Source: Spinacia oleracea (taxonomy: Eukaryota > Streptophyta > Magnoliopsida > Caryophyllales > Amaranthaceae). Taken from it: 64,000 nt of DNA. The stretch covers positions 23,500,247 to 23,564,246 of the forward strand of contig NC_079488.1 of the NCBI RefSeq assembly GCF_020520425.1, in the 5' to 3' direction. Below are positions 21,571 through 33,316 of this stretch, one piece after another; the first letter of the stretch is position 1; every line of letters starts with the position of its first letter. Position numbers and translations under genes: made by a program. Under the pieces are notes generated by a model that had not been told where the DNA came from, searched no databases, and saw nothing but the letters and a program-made list of their open reading frames with translations.

Positions 21571-23193
21571 ATTTAAAACTACAATTGAAAAGAATAAACA
21601 AATAAATAACCATTCACAGTTTCTCTTAATAAACTTAAATTCTAGCATACATGCATAATTCAATGTTCATTAAGCATTTTTTTCAAGTTATGTGTTCCGG
21701 CAGGTGTGAATAAAATGATTCCAAGATCCTAAAATCATTGAAGAACTAAGCATAGTTTGTCGACTTAATCCTAAAACATCTTAGGTAAGCAAAATCCTTT
21801 TGCTAATAGTCTAGAAACTATTCTTGGTTGATAGGTACGTCTAAGAACTTATTAAGTAAACCTATCGATTTTGCCACGACATAAAAGGACTCCTTACTTA
21901 TATCGTTGAGTTTCACCAAAACTAACATGTACTCACAATTATTTGTGTACCTTGCCCCTTTAGGACCAATAAGTAACACCTCGCTGAGCGAAAACTATTA
22001 CTAGATTGATGTAAAGGATATCCAAGCAAGTGTATATTTTTGCATGGCACATTTTAACTCAATTTTAAAGTTTGGAACTTAAGGCTCTTACTATGTTGGT
22101 TAGATTTTAAGTGAACTAAAATCCTTAATCATGCAACATAATCAAGCTTTTGATCTCATGCATTTTAAGACATATTTAAAAGCAATAAATAACTTAAAAC
22201 ATGCATAAGATAAATGTGATCTAGTATGGCCCGACTTCATCTTGAAGCTTTAACTTCAAAGTCCGTCTTGAAAATCTCCGTGGGAGGCACCATTTTCTTC
22301 AAATAGAATAAGCTATAATTAAAACTAATTAAAACTATTTGATGGTACGCAGACCATAATTGAATTGAAAAACAACTTTGGTACTTTAGACCAATTACAT
22401 TCAAATTAATGGTACGCAGACCATATTTTCTATTCTATTTGGGCCATACTAGTCACTTCATAACCTGCAAAACAGTACATATACAATATATACCATTCAC
22501 CCATTCATTATCATGAATGACCCACATAGCTGGTTAGTAAAACACATTATGCATCACATAAATATTTGCAGCAATTAATCAAGGGCACCAATAATCTACA
22601 AATTATTCAGTCCTTATTAATTCTAATCAAGTTGTTTTAACCTTAAGGATTTGTAGACCTAATCAAGAGTTTATGACTAAAAGTGCTCCCACTTAAACCA
22701 ATAAATTCATATGCTTTACTAATTTTAAACATAAAAATGTATTTCTAGTCTAACCGGAAACATACGAATTTAATTAAAATCTAAAGCTCATATAAATTTA
22801 TAATTGAATCCAAAAAGTTTAATTTAATTTCAGTCGTATTTAAATTAATTCATGATTTTAATTTTAGTAAAATAATTAGAATAAATAAAAATTTATTATA
22901 ATTACAATATTCAAAATTAAAATCCAAGAAAATAATTTAAATTATTAATTTTAAAATTAATTAAAATTACGTAAACTGAAAATTTCAAATTAAAATTTCA
23001 AAACGATCTAATCGCAACGCAACAACTCCACGCATCGCACGCCCATGGGCCACACGCACACAGCCATGCTGGCCATGTGCGCGCAGCCCATGCGCTGCCT
23101 CGCATCGCTGCTGCTCACCATCGCAAGGCATCACGCGAGCTGGTGCTCGCTGCGCGCGCCAGCGCTCGACGCACGAGCATGCTGCCGCAGCCC

Positions 23194-23433
23194 ATCGCTG
23201 GGCGCAGCGCTCGTCGCACGCACAACAAGCACTCGCACGCCATCGCTGGGCGCAGCGCTCGTCGCACGCACAACAAGCACTCGCACGCCATCGCTGGGCG
23301 CAACGCTCGTCGCACGCACAACAAGCACTCGCACGCCATCGCTGGGCGCAGCGCTCGTCGCACGCACAACAAGCACTCGCACGCCATCGCTGGGCGCAGC
23401 GCTCGTTGCACGCACAATAGCGCTCGATGCGTG
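23194..23433. repeat. 48-bp tandem repeat, five copies, in the copia leader
   Basis: The word ATCGCTGGGCGCAGCGCTCG recurs at 23194, 23242, 23290, 23338 and 23386, exactly 48 bases apart. Units 1-4 are almost identical and the fifth decays. Because 48 is a multiple of three, every frame on both strands stays open and repeats 16 residues. It lies in the GC island of the leader. The old element has a GC island at the same place (31360-31820) but without this array. Confidence 0.9.
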
Positions 23434-24493
23434 CGAGCGATCGATGCTTGGCGCAGCACTCGTGGCACGCGAGCTTACGCTCGCTGCGTGCGAGGCTCCG
23501 CACGCTTGCGCGAGGCAGTGCGCGCTGTGGTGCAGCTCGCTTGCTGCCCACACGCGACTGCTCGTGCCTTGCTCTCGCCCTCGCCCATTCGCCCATTGCA
23601 CACAGCCCACGACACAAGGCAGGGCTGCTGCCTTGTGCTCGTGCACCATGGCCTTGCTCATTGCATTCGTACCGCATGGGCGACGAGCTCCCTTGCTCGT
23701 CGTCACATGCCCGCACTATACAACACCCCTTAAGGGTAACACGTAGCGTCCATTGCTTTGTGCGTGCAAGTTATATGAGCGAATCGCATAAAAATTTAAA
23801 ATTTATATTCAAAATTAATGAAAAATTAATAATTAATATTAATTTCATAATTTTAGGGCGAAAAATCGAAAATTTATTATTCAATTGATTTCCGATTAAC
23901 ATGGATTCAAGTCTAGGTCATAAAAATTTAAAATTTAACATAAATTTACAATTTTTATGGTGGTTTTTAATCATAGGTATCTAATTAAATTATAACTAAT
24001 TATGAAAATCAAATTAATTCCAAATTATTCCAATTTTCAACAAATTAATCATAATTACAAATTAGATTGCATAATTAACAAGGCTAGGCATTCAAACTTG
24101 TTAAACATATACAGTAGGTCAATCAAAAATTCAAGATTTATCAACAAGAATCGCAAATATTTAATTTAACATCTTAAATTTACGAAATTTTGCATTCGAA
24201 AAACTAAAACCTTCGAAAAGTCATAGTTAGGCTTCGAATTTGAGAATTCTGGGTTCGGCCGAAAAATATATTTTTTTCAAAATTTTAGAATGCCTTTTAC
24301 ATGCGGAATTGACACAAAAATCACTCGATTTGGATGAGTAACGAAGAAACTGCCGAAAAACTGCGTACGTATAATTAAATAAACGAAATTTGCAATTAAT
24401 TAATAATTACGAAAATTAATCACCCCTTTTAATTCTTGCAAATTTGTAATATTTAACCATGTTCATGCAATTTAGATTATGAAAATAATAAGA

Positions 24494-24507
24494 GGCTCGT
24501 GATACCA
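24494..24507 (-). other. Primer-binding site of copia element 1
   Basis: On the minus strand TGGTATCACGAGCC starts two bases after the LTR end. It fits the initiator tRNA(Met) complement except for one extra C after TGGTATCA. The old element keeps the same extra base (32540-32552), so it is a family trait and not a fresh error. Confidence 0.75.
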
Positions 24508-24508
24508 C

Positions 24509-25884
24509 TGTTAGGTTATGATACATATGACAATTCATAAATCATGCGGAAAAACCATAAAGCCAGGAAAGCATATTATTTACACATAATCATTTAGCAT
24601 AGTTTAGATGCATACTCTTTGTTGCGTGCCTTCCCTAGCTGCGCCCGAACCGAACAAGAACAAGTCTTTAGGACTCCAAGTGTCGTCCCTCCGTAGATAG
24701 TCCACAGCACGTCCGGATCCGCCTTAAGCTTGACCAACTAGGATCGCCCTTAAGGTACTTAGAATTTTCGGCACTTATAGGCTATTGTATGACTGAATTT
24801 TTGCTCTCAAAAATCACTTTGAATACTTGAATACACTCTTTAAATATGTGACCCTAGGCACCTATTTATAGTGTTATGGAAAAGGATTTGGAATCCTATT
24901 AGGATACTAATTTATTTAATTATAATCCTACTAGGACTCTAATTAAATAAACTAAATCTTTTAGGATTAGATTTAATCATATGACAAATCCCGGTAGCCT
25001 TAGGATTCGAGTAACACACTTCGAGTGATACGCTAGCACCGCACGTAGGCCTTGCGGCCCACGCACAGCGCCAACCCACTCGTCGCAGCCTCGCGCGCGC
25101 ACCAAGGCCATTGCTGGGCCTGGCCTTGCGCTGGACCGGGCGTGGCTTTGCAGCGTGTTTTTGGGCGCTTGGGCTTGCTGAGCGTAGGCCTGGCTTCGTG
25201 CTGGGCCTTCGTCTAGCAAGTCTCGTCCGATGCTAATTCGTACGACGCGCTTCTGATTAAATTCCCGATTCCGGAATTTATTTCCGATACGAACAATATT
25301 TAATATTTCCGATTCCGGAATTAATTTCCGTTTCGAACAAATATTTAATATTTCCGTTTCCGGAATTATTTTCCGATTCCGATAATATTTCCGATTCTGA
25401 CAATATTTCCGTTTCCGGCAATATTTCCGATTCCGGCAATATTTCCCTTTCCGATAATATTTTCCGATACGTACCATGTTTCCGTTTCCGGCAACATCTA
25501 CGACTTGGATAATATTTATATTTCCGATATGATCCATATTTCCGTTTCCGGCAATATCATCGTTTCCGGAGTATTCATTTCTTGCCTGTGACGATCTCAG
25601 CTCCCACTGAAACCAAGATCCGTCGATTCCGAATATCCATAGATGGAGTATTTAATGCCATTAAATACTTGATCCGTTTACGTACTATTTGTGTGACCCT
25701 ACGGGTTCAGTCAAGAGTAAGCTGTGGATTAATATCATTAATTCCACTTGAACTGAAGCGGCCTCTAGCTAGGCATTCAGCTCACTTGATCTCACTGAAT
25801 TATTAACTTGTTAATTAATACTGAACCGCATTTATTAGACTTAACATTGAATGCATACTTGGACCAAGGGCATTATTTCCTTCA
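24509..25884 (-). repeat. 5' LTR of copia element 1
   Basis: 1,376 bp, almost identical to 15365-16740. It would carry the promoter that drives the element. Confidence 0.93.
24863..24870 (-). promoter_or_regulatory. TATA box of the copia 5' LTR
   Basis: TATAAATA on the minus strand, inside the 5' LTR. The same box stands in the other family LTRs (1077-1084, 15719-15726). Position and orientation fit the LTR core promoter. The start site itself is not visible. Confidence 0.6.
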
Positions 25885-25920
25885 TTAAACTCTAAAAATT
25901 TAAAACATTTATTAAGGACA

Positions 25921-28900
25921 TCAAAGCCATTCTCCAATATCCGCTATTCCCATAGCTGCAGTGTGCGACTTGTGCTTCTCTTGCGGTAGAGGTTTAGTTA
26001 ATGGATCTGAGATATTGTCATCAGTTCCAATCTTGCTTATTTCGACTTCTTTTCTTTCAACGAACTCTCGTAGAAGGTGAAATCTTCGAAGTACATGCTT
26101 GACTCTCTAGTGGTGTCTAGGCTCCTTTGCCTGTGCAATAGCTCCTTTATTGTCACAATATAGAGCTATTGGTCCTTTAATGGAGGGGACTACACCAAGT
26201 TCACCTATGAACTTCCTTATCCAAATATCTTCCTTTGTTGCTTCATGTACAGCAATGTACTCCGCTTCAGTTGTAGAATCCGCAATGGTGCTCTGTTTAG
26301 CACTTTTTCAGCTTACTGCACCTCCGTTGAGGCAGAAGACAAACCCAGATTGTGATCTAAAATCATCTTTGTCGGTTTGGAAACTTACGCACGTGTAGCC
26401 TTTAACAATTAATTGATCATCTCCACCATAGACCAGGAAATCATCTTTGTCCTTTTCAGGTACTTTAGAATATTCTTGGCAGCAGTCCAATGTGCTTCTC
26501 CTGTGTCTGACTGGTATCTGCTCGTAGAACTGAGTGCATACGCAACATCCGGGCGTGTACATATCATAACATACATTATTGAACCAATCAATGATGCATA
26601 TGGAATCCCACTCATTCGTCTACGCTCATCCAGTGTTTTTGGGCAATGATTCTTGCTTAGAGTCATTCCAAGAAACATGGGTAGGTAGCCTCGCTTGGAG
26701 TCTGCCATTTTGAACCTTTCAAGCACCTTATTTATATAAGTGCTTTGATTAAGTCCAATCACCTTTTAGATCTATCTCTGTAGATCTTGATGCCCAGTAT
26801 GTATTGTGCTTCTCCTAGATCCTTCACCGAAAAACATTTCCCAAGCCAAATCTTGACAGAGTTCAACATAGGAATGTCATTTTCGATAAGTAATATGTCG
26901 TCGACATATAATACTAGAAAAGAAGTTTTGCTCCCACTGACCTTCTTGTATACACAAGATTCGTCTGCGTTCTTGACGAAGCCAAAGTCACTGATTGCTT
27001 CATCAAAACGTATATTCAAGCTCCTCGATGCTTACTTCAATCCGTAAATGGATTTCTTAAGCTTGCATACCTTTTTAGCATTCTTTGGATCCTCAAAACC
27101 CTCAGGCTGGGTCATAAACAAAATTTCTGTTAATACGCCGTTTAAGGAAGCGGTTTTGACATCCATCTTCCATATTTCGTAATCGTAATATGCAGCGATT
27201 GCTAACATTATCCGAATAGACTTTAGCATCACAACTGGTGAAAAGGTTTCATCGTAATCCACACCGTGGACTTGCCTGTAACCTTTTGAAACCAATCTAG
27301 CTTTGTAAACTTCTAGTTTCCCACCCTTGTCCTTTTTCAGTTTGAAAACCCATTTGCTTCCTATGGCTTGGTAGCCATCTGGAAAATCGGCCAAATCCCA
27401 AACTTGGTTTTCAGACATGGAGTATAATTCAGATTGCATGGATTCTTGCCATTTCTTGGAGCTAGGGCTCGTCATAGCTTGTTTGTGAGTCGCAGATTCA
27501 TCGCTTTCCAGCAATAGAACATCATGGCTCTCGTTCGTCAAAATACCTAAGTATCTTTCCGGTTGAGCCCTATATCTTTGCGATCTACGCGGGGTTACAT
27601 TTCTAGATGGTTCTTGATTCTCACTAGATACTTCTAAAGATCTCTGAGTTTCAACCTGAATGTCATCTTGAGCATTCTCTAGAGAATGTCATCTTGAACA
27701 TTCTCTAGAGTTTGTTGTTCGACTCGAATTTCTTCGAGGTCTACATTTCTCTCACTTGTCATTTTGGAAATGTGATTTCTTTCCAAAAAGATATCATCTC
27801 GAGCAACAAACACCTTGTTCTCAGATGTATTATGAAGTAATGTCCCTTTGTTTCCTTTGGGTAGCCCACAAGGATACATTTGTCAGATTTCGGTTGTAGT
27901 TTGTCTGAAATTAATCGTTTGACGTATACTTCACAACCCCAAATCTTAAGGAAAGACATATTTGGAGGCTTTCCAAACCATAACTCATATGGAGTCTTTT
28001 CGACAGCTTTAGACGGAGCTCTATTTAGTGTGAGTGCAGCTGTGTTTAGTGCATGTCCTCAAAATTCTATTGGAAGTTCGGCCTGACCCATCATTGATCG
28101 AACCATGTCTAGCAAGGTCATGTTCCTCCGTTCTGACACACCGTTCCATTGAGGTGTTCTGGATGAGTCAATTCTGACAGAATTCCACATTCTTTCAGAT
28201 GGTCATCAAATTCATAGCTAAGATATTCACCGCCTCTATCAGACCGTAGTGCCTTAATCTTCTTGCCTAATTGATTCTCTACTTCACTCTAAAATTCCTT
28301 GAATTTTTCAAAGGATTCAGACTTATGCTTCATTAGGTAGACATAACCATATCTACTGAAGTCATCAGTGAAAGTGATAAAGTAGTTGAAACCATCTCTA
28401 GAATTTGAACTCATTGGTCCACATACATCTGTATGGATTAAGCCCAATAGATCGGTTGCTCTTTCTCCAACTTTAGAGAAAGATTGCTTTGTCATTTTGC
28501 CAAGTGAGCATGATTCGCATTTACCATAATCGTCTAAGTCAAATGGTTCTAGAATTCCTTCCTTTTGAAGTCTTTCTATGCGTTTCATGTTAATATGGCC
28601 TAATCGACAATGGCACAGATAGCTAGGTGAGATCTGAATCATACTTTTTGGCCTTTTTGGTATTTATGTTATAAACTTGTTTGTCGTGATCTAGTAAATA
28701 AAGTCCATTGACTAATCTAGCAGATCCATAAAACATCTCTTAAAATAAAACGAGCAACTATTGTCTTTTATTAAAAAGGTAAATCCCTTAGCATCTAAGC
28801 AAGAAACAGAAATGATGTTTTTAGTAAGACTTAGAACATGGAAACACTCTTCCAGTTCCAAAATTAGCCCAGAGGGCAACGACAAATAATAAGTCCGTAC

Positions 28901-29914
28901 AGCTAATGCAGCAATCCTTGCTCCATTTCCCACTCGTAGGTCGACTTCACCCTTGCTTAACCTTCTACTTCTTCTTAGTCCCTGTGAATTGGAACATAAG
29001 TGTGAGCCACAACCAGTATCTAATACCCAAGAAGTTGAATTTGCAAGAATACAGTCTATAACGAAAATACCTTAAGATGGAACGACCGTTCCGTTCTTCT
29101 GATCTTCCTTAAGCTTCTAGTAATCTCTCTTCCAATGCCCCTTCTTCTTACAGTAGAAGCATTCAGATTCAGAAGTGGGTTGGCTCACCTTCTTCTTTTC
29201 AGACTTGGTGTCGCCAGCTTGCTTACTTGGGCTGGCCTTCTTGCCACCTTTCTTAGCATTCCTCTTCTTACCAGATTTCTTGAACTTGCCCCCACCAACC
29301 ATAAGCACATATTGCTTATCACTTTTGAGCATCTTTTCAGCAGTCTTCAGCATACCGTGAAGCTCAGTGAGCGTTTAGTCCAGACTATTCATGTTGTAGT
29401 TCAGCTTGAACTGATCATACCCGCTATGAAGAGAATGGAGGATGGTGTCTATAGCCATTTCTTAAGAGAACAGTTGATCCAGATGACTCATATTCTCAAT
29501 GAGTCCAATCATTTTGAGAACATGTGGACTTACGGGCTCGCCCTTGTTGAGCTTGGTGTCAAGAATTTTTCTATGAGTCTCGAATCTTTCGACTCGAGCC
29601 AGATCTTGGAACATGTTCTTTAACTCACTGATGATCGTGAAAACATCTAAGTTGATGAACGTTTTCTATAGATCTGCACTCATGGTTGCAAGCATTAGAC
29701 ACTTTACATCCTTGTTGGCATCAATCCAAAGATTGAGGGCTGCCTGAGTGACCCCTTCGCCCGCGGCTTCGGGCATCGCCTCTTCCAGGACATACTCTTT
29801 TTCTTCCTGCATAAGAACTATTTGCAAGTTCCTTTGCTAGTCAAGGAAGTTTTTCCCGCTCAACTTCTCCTTTTCGAGAATTGAACGGATGTTGAATGAA
29901 TTATTGTTTGCCAT
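25921..29914 (-). pseudogene. Degenerate polyprotein of copia element 2
   Basis: It is collinear with the element 1 polyprotein: start MANNNSF at 29914, zinc knuckle CFYCKKKGHWKRDY with the last Cys lost (about 29120-29165), integrase fragment with HCRLGHINMKR (about 28615), reverse transcriptase with YVDDILL (about 26895), RNase H pieces, and the stop at 25921-25923. The reading frame is broken into at least nine pieces by small indels and stops, and there is a local duplication near 27660-27710 (GAATGTCATCTTGA-like words twice). At the point where element 1 has its one frameshift, this copy has the extra base. The coding part cannot be functional. Confidence 0.9.
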
Positions 29915-32554
29915 AGTTAAAGCTACAATTGAAAAGAATCAAATAAATAACCATTCATAGTTTCTCTTAATAAAAATAAATTTTAGCATATAATTCAATA
30001 TTTATTAAGCATTTTATTCGAGTTATGTGTTCCGACAGGTGTGAATCAAATCAATCCAAGATCCTAAAATCATCGAAGAATTAAGAACATTATGTATTTA
30101 GACTCAATTCTAAAATATTTTAGGTAAGCAAATCCTTTGCTAATAGTCTAGAAACTACTCTTGGTTGATAGGTACGTCTAAGAACTTATTAGGTAAACCT
30201 ATCTGTTTTGCCATGACATAAAATGACTCTTTACTTATATCGTTGACTTTCACCAAAACTAACATGTACTCACATTTATTTGTGTACCTTGCCCCTTTAG
30301 GATCAATAAGTAACACCTCGCTATGGCGGAAAACTATTACTAAGATTGATGTAAAGGTTGTCCAAGTAAGTGCTATTTTGGCATAGCACCTTTTAACTAA
30401 ATTTTTTTAAAGTTTGGAACTTAAGGCTCTTACTATGTTGGTTAGATTTTAAGTGAACTAAAATCCTTAATCATGAAACATAATCATGCCATAATCTCAT
30501 GAATAATTAAGATATATTTAAAGCAATAAATAACTTAAAGCATGCATAAGATATAAATGTGATCTAGTATGGCCCGACTTCATCTTGAAGCTTCAACTTC
30601 AAACTCCGTCTTGAAAATGGATTAAAAACTCCGTCTTGAATTTCACCATGGGAGGCGCCATTTTCTTCAAATAGGATGTGTTAAAATTAAAACTAATTAC
30701 AATTATTTGATGGTACGCAGACCATATTTAAAATAAAAACTTTGGTGCATTAGACCAACTTTACATTCAAATTAATGGTACGCAGACCATATTTTCTATC
30801 CTATTTGGATCATACTAGTCACTTTTCATAACCTGTAAAACAGTACATTTACAATATACCATTCACCCATTCATTTATCAATGAATGGCCCACATAGCAA
30901 GTTAATAGAACAAATTATGCATCACATAAACATTTGCAGCAACTAATCAAGGGTTCCAATAATCTACAAATTATTCAACCTTATTAGTTCTAATCGAGTT
31001 GTTTTAACCTTAAAGGAATGTAGACCTAATCAAGAGTTAATGACTAAAATCTCCCACTAAAACCAAGAAATTTACATGCTTTACAAATTTTAAACATAAA
31101 ATTGTATTTCCTAGTCCAACCGGAAACTTACAAATTTAATTAAAATTTAAAGCTCATATAAAATAATATTTAAATCCCTTTATTTTATTTTCAGTTGATT
31201 AAAATTAATTAATTTAAATTTATCAATGTTTTAATTTTAGTAAAATAATTATTGCAAATAATTTATAATAATTAAATTAATCAAAATTAAATTCCGAGAA
31301 AAAATTAAATTACGAAATTAAATTTAATTAAAATCGTTTCCAACCGAATCATAACTAAACGGCCCAACATGCCAAGGCAAGGCCATAGGCTGAAGCCCAT
31401 GCCTCGCCCAAGCATCAACTCTGCATCGCCATGGGCCGCGTGCACGAAGCAGCGCCCAAGGCCCGCCTTGTTGTGGCCGAGTGATGCACCATCGCAGCGC
31501 ACAACTTCGTGATGTGCTTGCTGCTCGCTGCTCGATGGCTGCGCACTGGGCAGTGGCATGCGCAGCGGCATGCGAGCTCCCTTGCTCGTATGTTGTTGCA
31601 TTGCCTCGTGCCTATAGCTACGATACATCGCTACCCAATTTTTGCTCGACCATCCACATGGCACACACGTCATAAGCCATTGCCTATCGCGCATGCTTGC
31701 TTGCTCATTGCCTCGTACCGCATGGGCGACGAGCTCCCTTGCTCGTCGTCGCATGCCCGCACTATGCAACACCCCTTAAGGGTAACACTTAGCTTCCATT
31801 GCTTCGTGCGTGCAAGATTGGTAATTGGTTTTATAAAAATTAATAATTTTATACTTTAAATTTAATCGACAGATTAATAAATTATATTAATTTCATTAAA
31901 TTTGGGCAAAATTTGAAAATTTATTATTCAAATTAATTTCCGATTACAATTATTTTTAGGGATTAAATCTAGGTCATAAAATTTTAAAAATTTTCAATTT
32001 TAAAAAATTATATGGTGGTTTTTAATCATAGAATCCTAATTAAATTGCCAATTAATTATGAAATTCAAAACAAATTCAAAATTATTCGAAATTCAACAAA
32101 TTAATTACAATTACAAATTAGGTTATATAATTAACAAGATTAGGCTTTAAAATTGTTAAACATATACAGTAGGTCAATCATAGATTCAAGATTTACATAC
32201 AAGATTCGCAAATATTTAATTTAACATCATAAAAATTACAAATTTTGCGTTCGAAAAACTAAAACCTCCAAAAAGTCATATTTGGGAATTCTGGGTTCGG
32301 CGAAAAATCTTTGATTTTTGTCAAAATTTTAAAACGTCGTTTACATGCGAAATTCACTATAAAATTATAAGATTCCGACCATTATTGACAAAACTGCCGG
32401 AAAATCCTGCGAAAATATAACCAAATAATCGCACGAATTTGCAATTAAGTACATACACGAAATTAATCACCCCTTTAATTCATTGCACATTTATAAAATT
32501 TATCCATGTTAACTATAATTGATTATGAAATTAATTAGAGGCTCGTGATACCGC
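29915..32554 (-). other. Long 5' leader of copia element 2
   Basis: About 2.6 kb between gag start and right LTR, aligned over much of its length with the leader of element 1. Both hairpin words ATGGTACGCAGACCAT are kept (30710-30725, 30775-30790), as is a GC-rich island (31360-31820) ending with the shared GTAACAC string. The island lacks the 48-bp tandem array. Confidence 0.75.
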
Positions 32555-32619
32555 TGTTAGGTTATGAAAAATATAAACAATATATTTCATGCAGAAAAAC
32601 CATAAAGCCAGGAATCCAA

Positions 32620-33316
32620 TTTTTTTTTTTTTTTTTTTTGAAAGATAAGGAGAATATACTTAGGAGCCTCTCCGCACGAGAGTCACTCCTGAGTAGTCAT
32701 TACAAATAATGGAAGATAAACGAGGACTAGCTTTAGGATCTAAATACATTTTCCCTACAATGATGTGACTGACATTTGCTATCCAATCTGCTGCTGAGTT
32801 GGCTTCTCTGAAAACATGATTAATTTCCCAAGTGTCGAAGAAGGCGAGTAGATGCTTAATATCCTGAATGATGTTATGAATTTTCCACGGAGGAGTGTAC
32901 TTTCCCTTGATAGAATTGATGACAAGAAGATTATCACCTTCGATCTGAATGTGAGAAATGTTGAGCCGACGAGCTTCTTGGAGACCCTTGTGGAGGGCGA
33001 TAGCTTCAGCCATGAACGCCTGAGTGTGACCAAGATTAAAAGTACAGGCCGAGACCGGGTTGCCTGCACTGTTGCGGATGATAATACCTGCTGCTGCTGA
33101 AGTAGTTTTACTGGAGCCGTCAAAATTGAGTTTGAAGTAACCTGGTGGAGGGGGGTGCCAGCGAACCAAAATCAGGGGGGAAGGAGGAGAGGGAGAAATG
33201 GAGGAATGAGGGGTGAAAGGAGTGCCCTTGAGCTGGTGATGGTCTAGAAGGAGACGACATTGCCATTCATGGTAAGCCGAGCTGGCTTGGTGGAACACTC
33301 TATAGGGGTTAAAGGA
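32620..33316 (-). mobile_element. 5'-truncated LINE with RNase H end
   Basis: A 20-base T run (32620-32639) is the A tail of a minus-strand retrocopy. A perfect 10-bp duplication, AGGAATCCAA, flanks it (32610-32619 and 33317-33326), and the intact sequence of that site is seen in the left LTR near 13124. About 697 bp of the 3' end was inserted. Confidence 0.9.
32660..33298 (-). pseudogene. LINE ORF2 C-terminal RNase H fragment
   Basis: An open frame of about 212 residues with an RNase H-like fold of the plant RVT_3 type: FKLNFDGSSKTTSAAAG (first Asp region), FMAEAIALHKGL (Glu), IEGDNLLVI (second Asp) and FREANSAADWIANV near the end. This domain is normal at the C terminus of one class of plant LINEs. 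No endonuclease or reverse transcriptase is present because the copy is truncated. The first Met is not a real start. The frame has stayed open, which suggests a fairly recent insertion. Confidence 0.8.

Larger units (their letters stand above)
21571..24508 (-). other. Long 5' leader of copia element 1
   Basis: About 2.9 kb separate the gag start from the 5' LTR. The gag-proximal two thirds are AT-rich and have a close counterpart in element 2 (29915-32554). The leader includes two copies of ATGGTACGCAGACCAT (22342-22357 and 22409-22424), each able to form a small ATGGT/ACCAT hairpin. A GC-rich island (about 23000-23750) carries a tandem repeat. The frames of up to 243 residues across the island, on both strands, are products of GC-rich repeats and not genes. 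Confidence 0.7.
15365..25884 (-). mobile_element. Young, nearly intact Ty1/copia element (element 1)
   Basis: The element is 10,520 bp, with two LTRs of exactly 1,376 bp (15365-16740 and 24509-25884) and a perfect 5-bp duplication TTAAA (15360-15364, 25885-25889). Read on the minus strand the order is: 5' LTR, primer-binding site, an unusually long leader (about 2.9 kb), gag, protease, integrase, reverse transcriptase/RNase H, about 0.86 kb of noncoding DNA, purine tract, 3' LTR. The domain order with integrase before reverse transcriptase is copia. The two LTRs differ only by scattered single bases that I could see (for example near 15471-15490 against 24615-24634). A single frameshift near 19185 divides the polyprotein. 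Confidence 0.93.

Noticed and set aside
23194-23433. Regularly spaced repeats that might suggest a CRISPR array
   Set aside because: The units are directly tandem at 48 bp with no unique spacers, and the setting is a plant retrotransposon.
22985-23746. Long open frames on both strands in the GC island (up to 243 residues)
   Set aside because: They come from a 48-bp tandem repeat and high GC in the copia leader. All frames are open alike, and the aligned leader of the older copy does not keep them.
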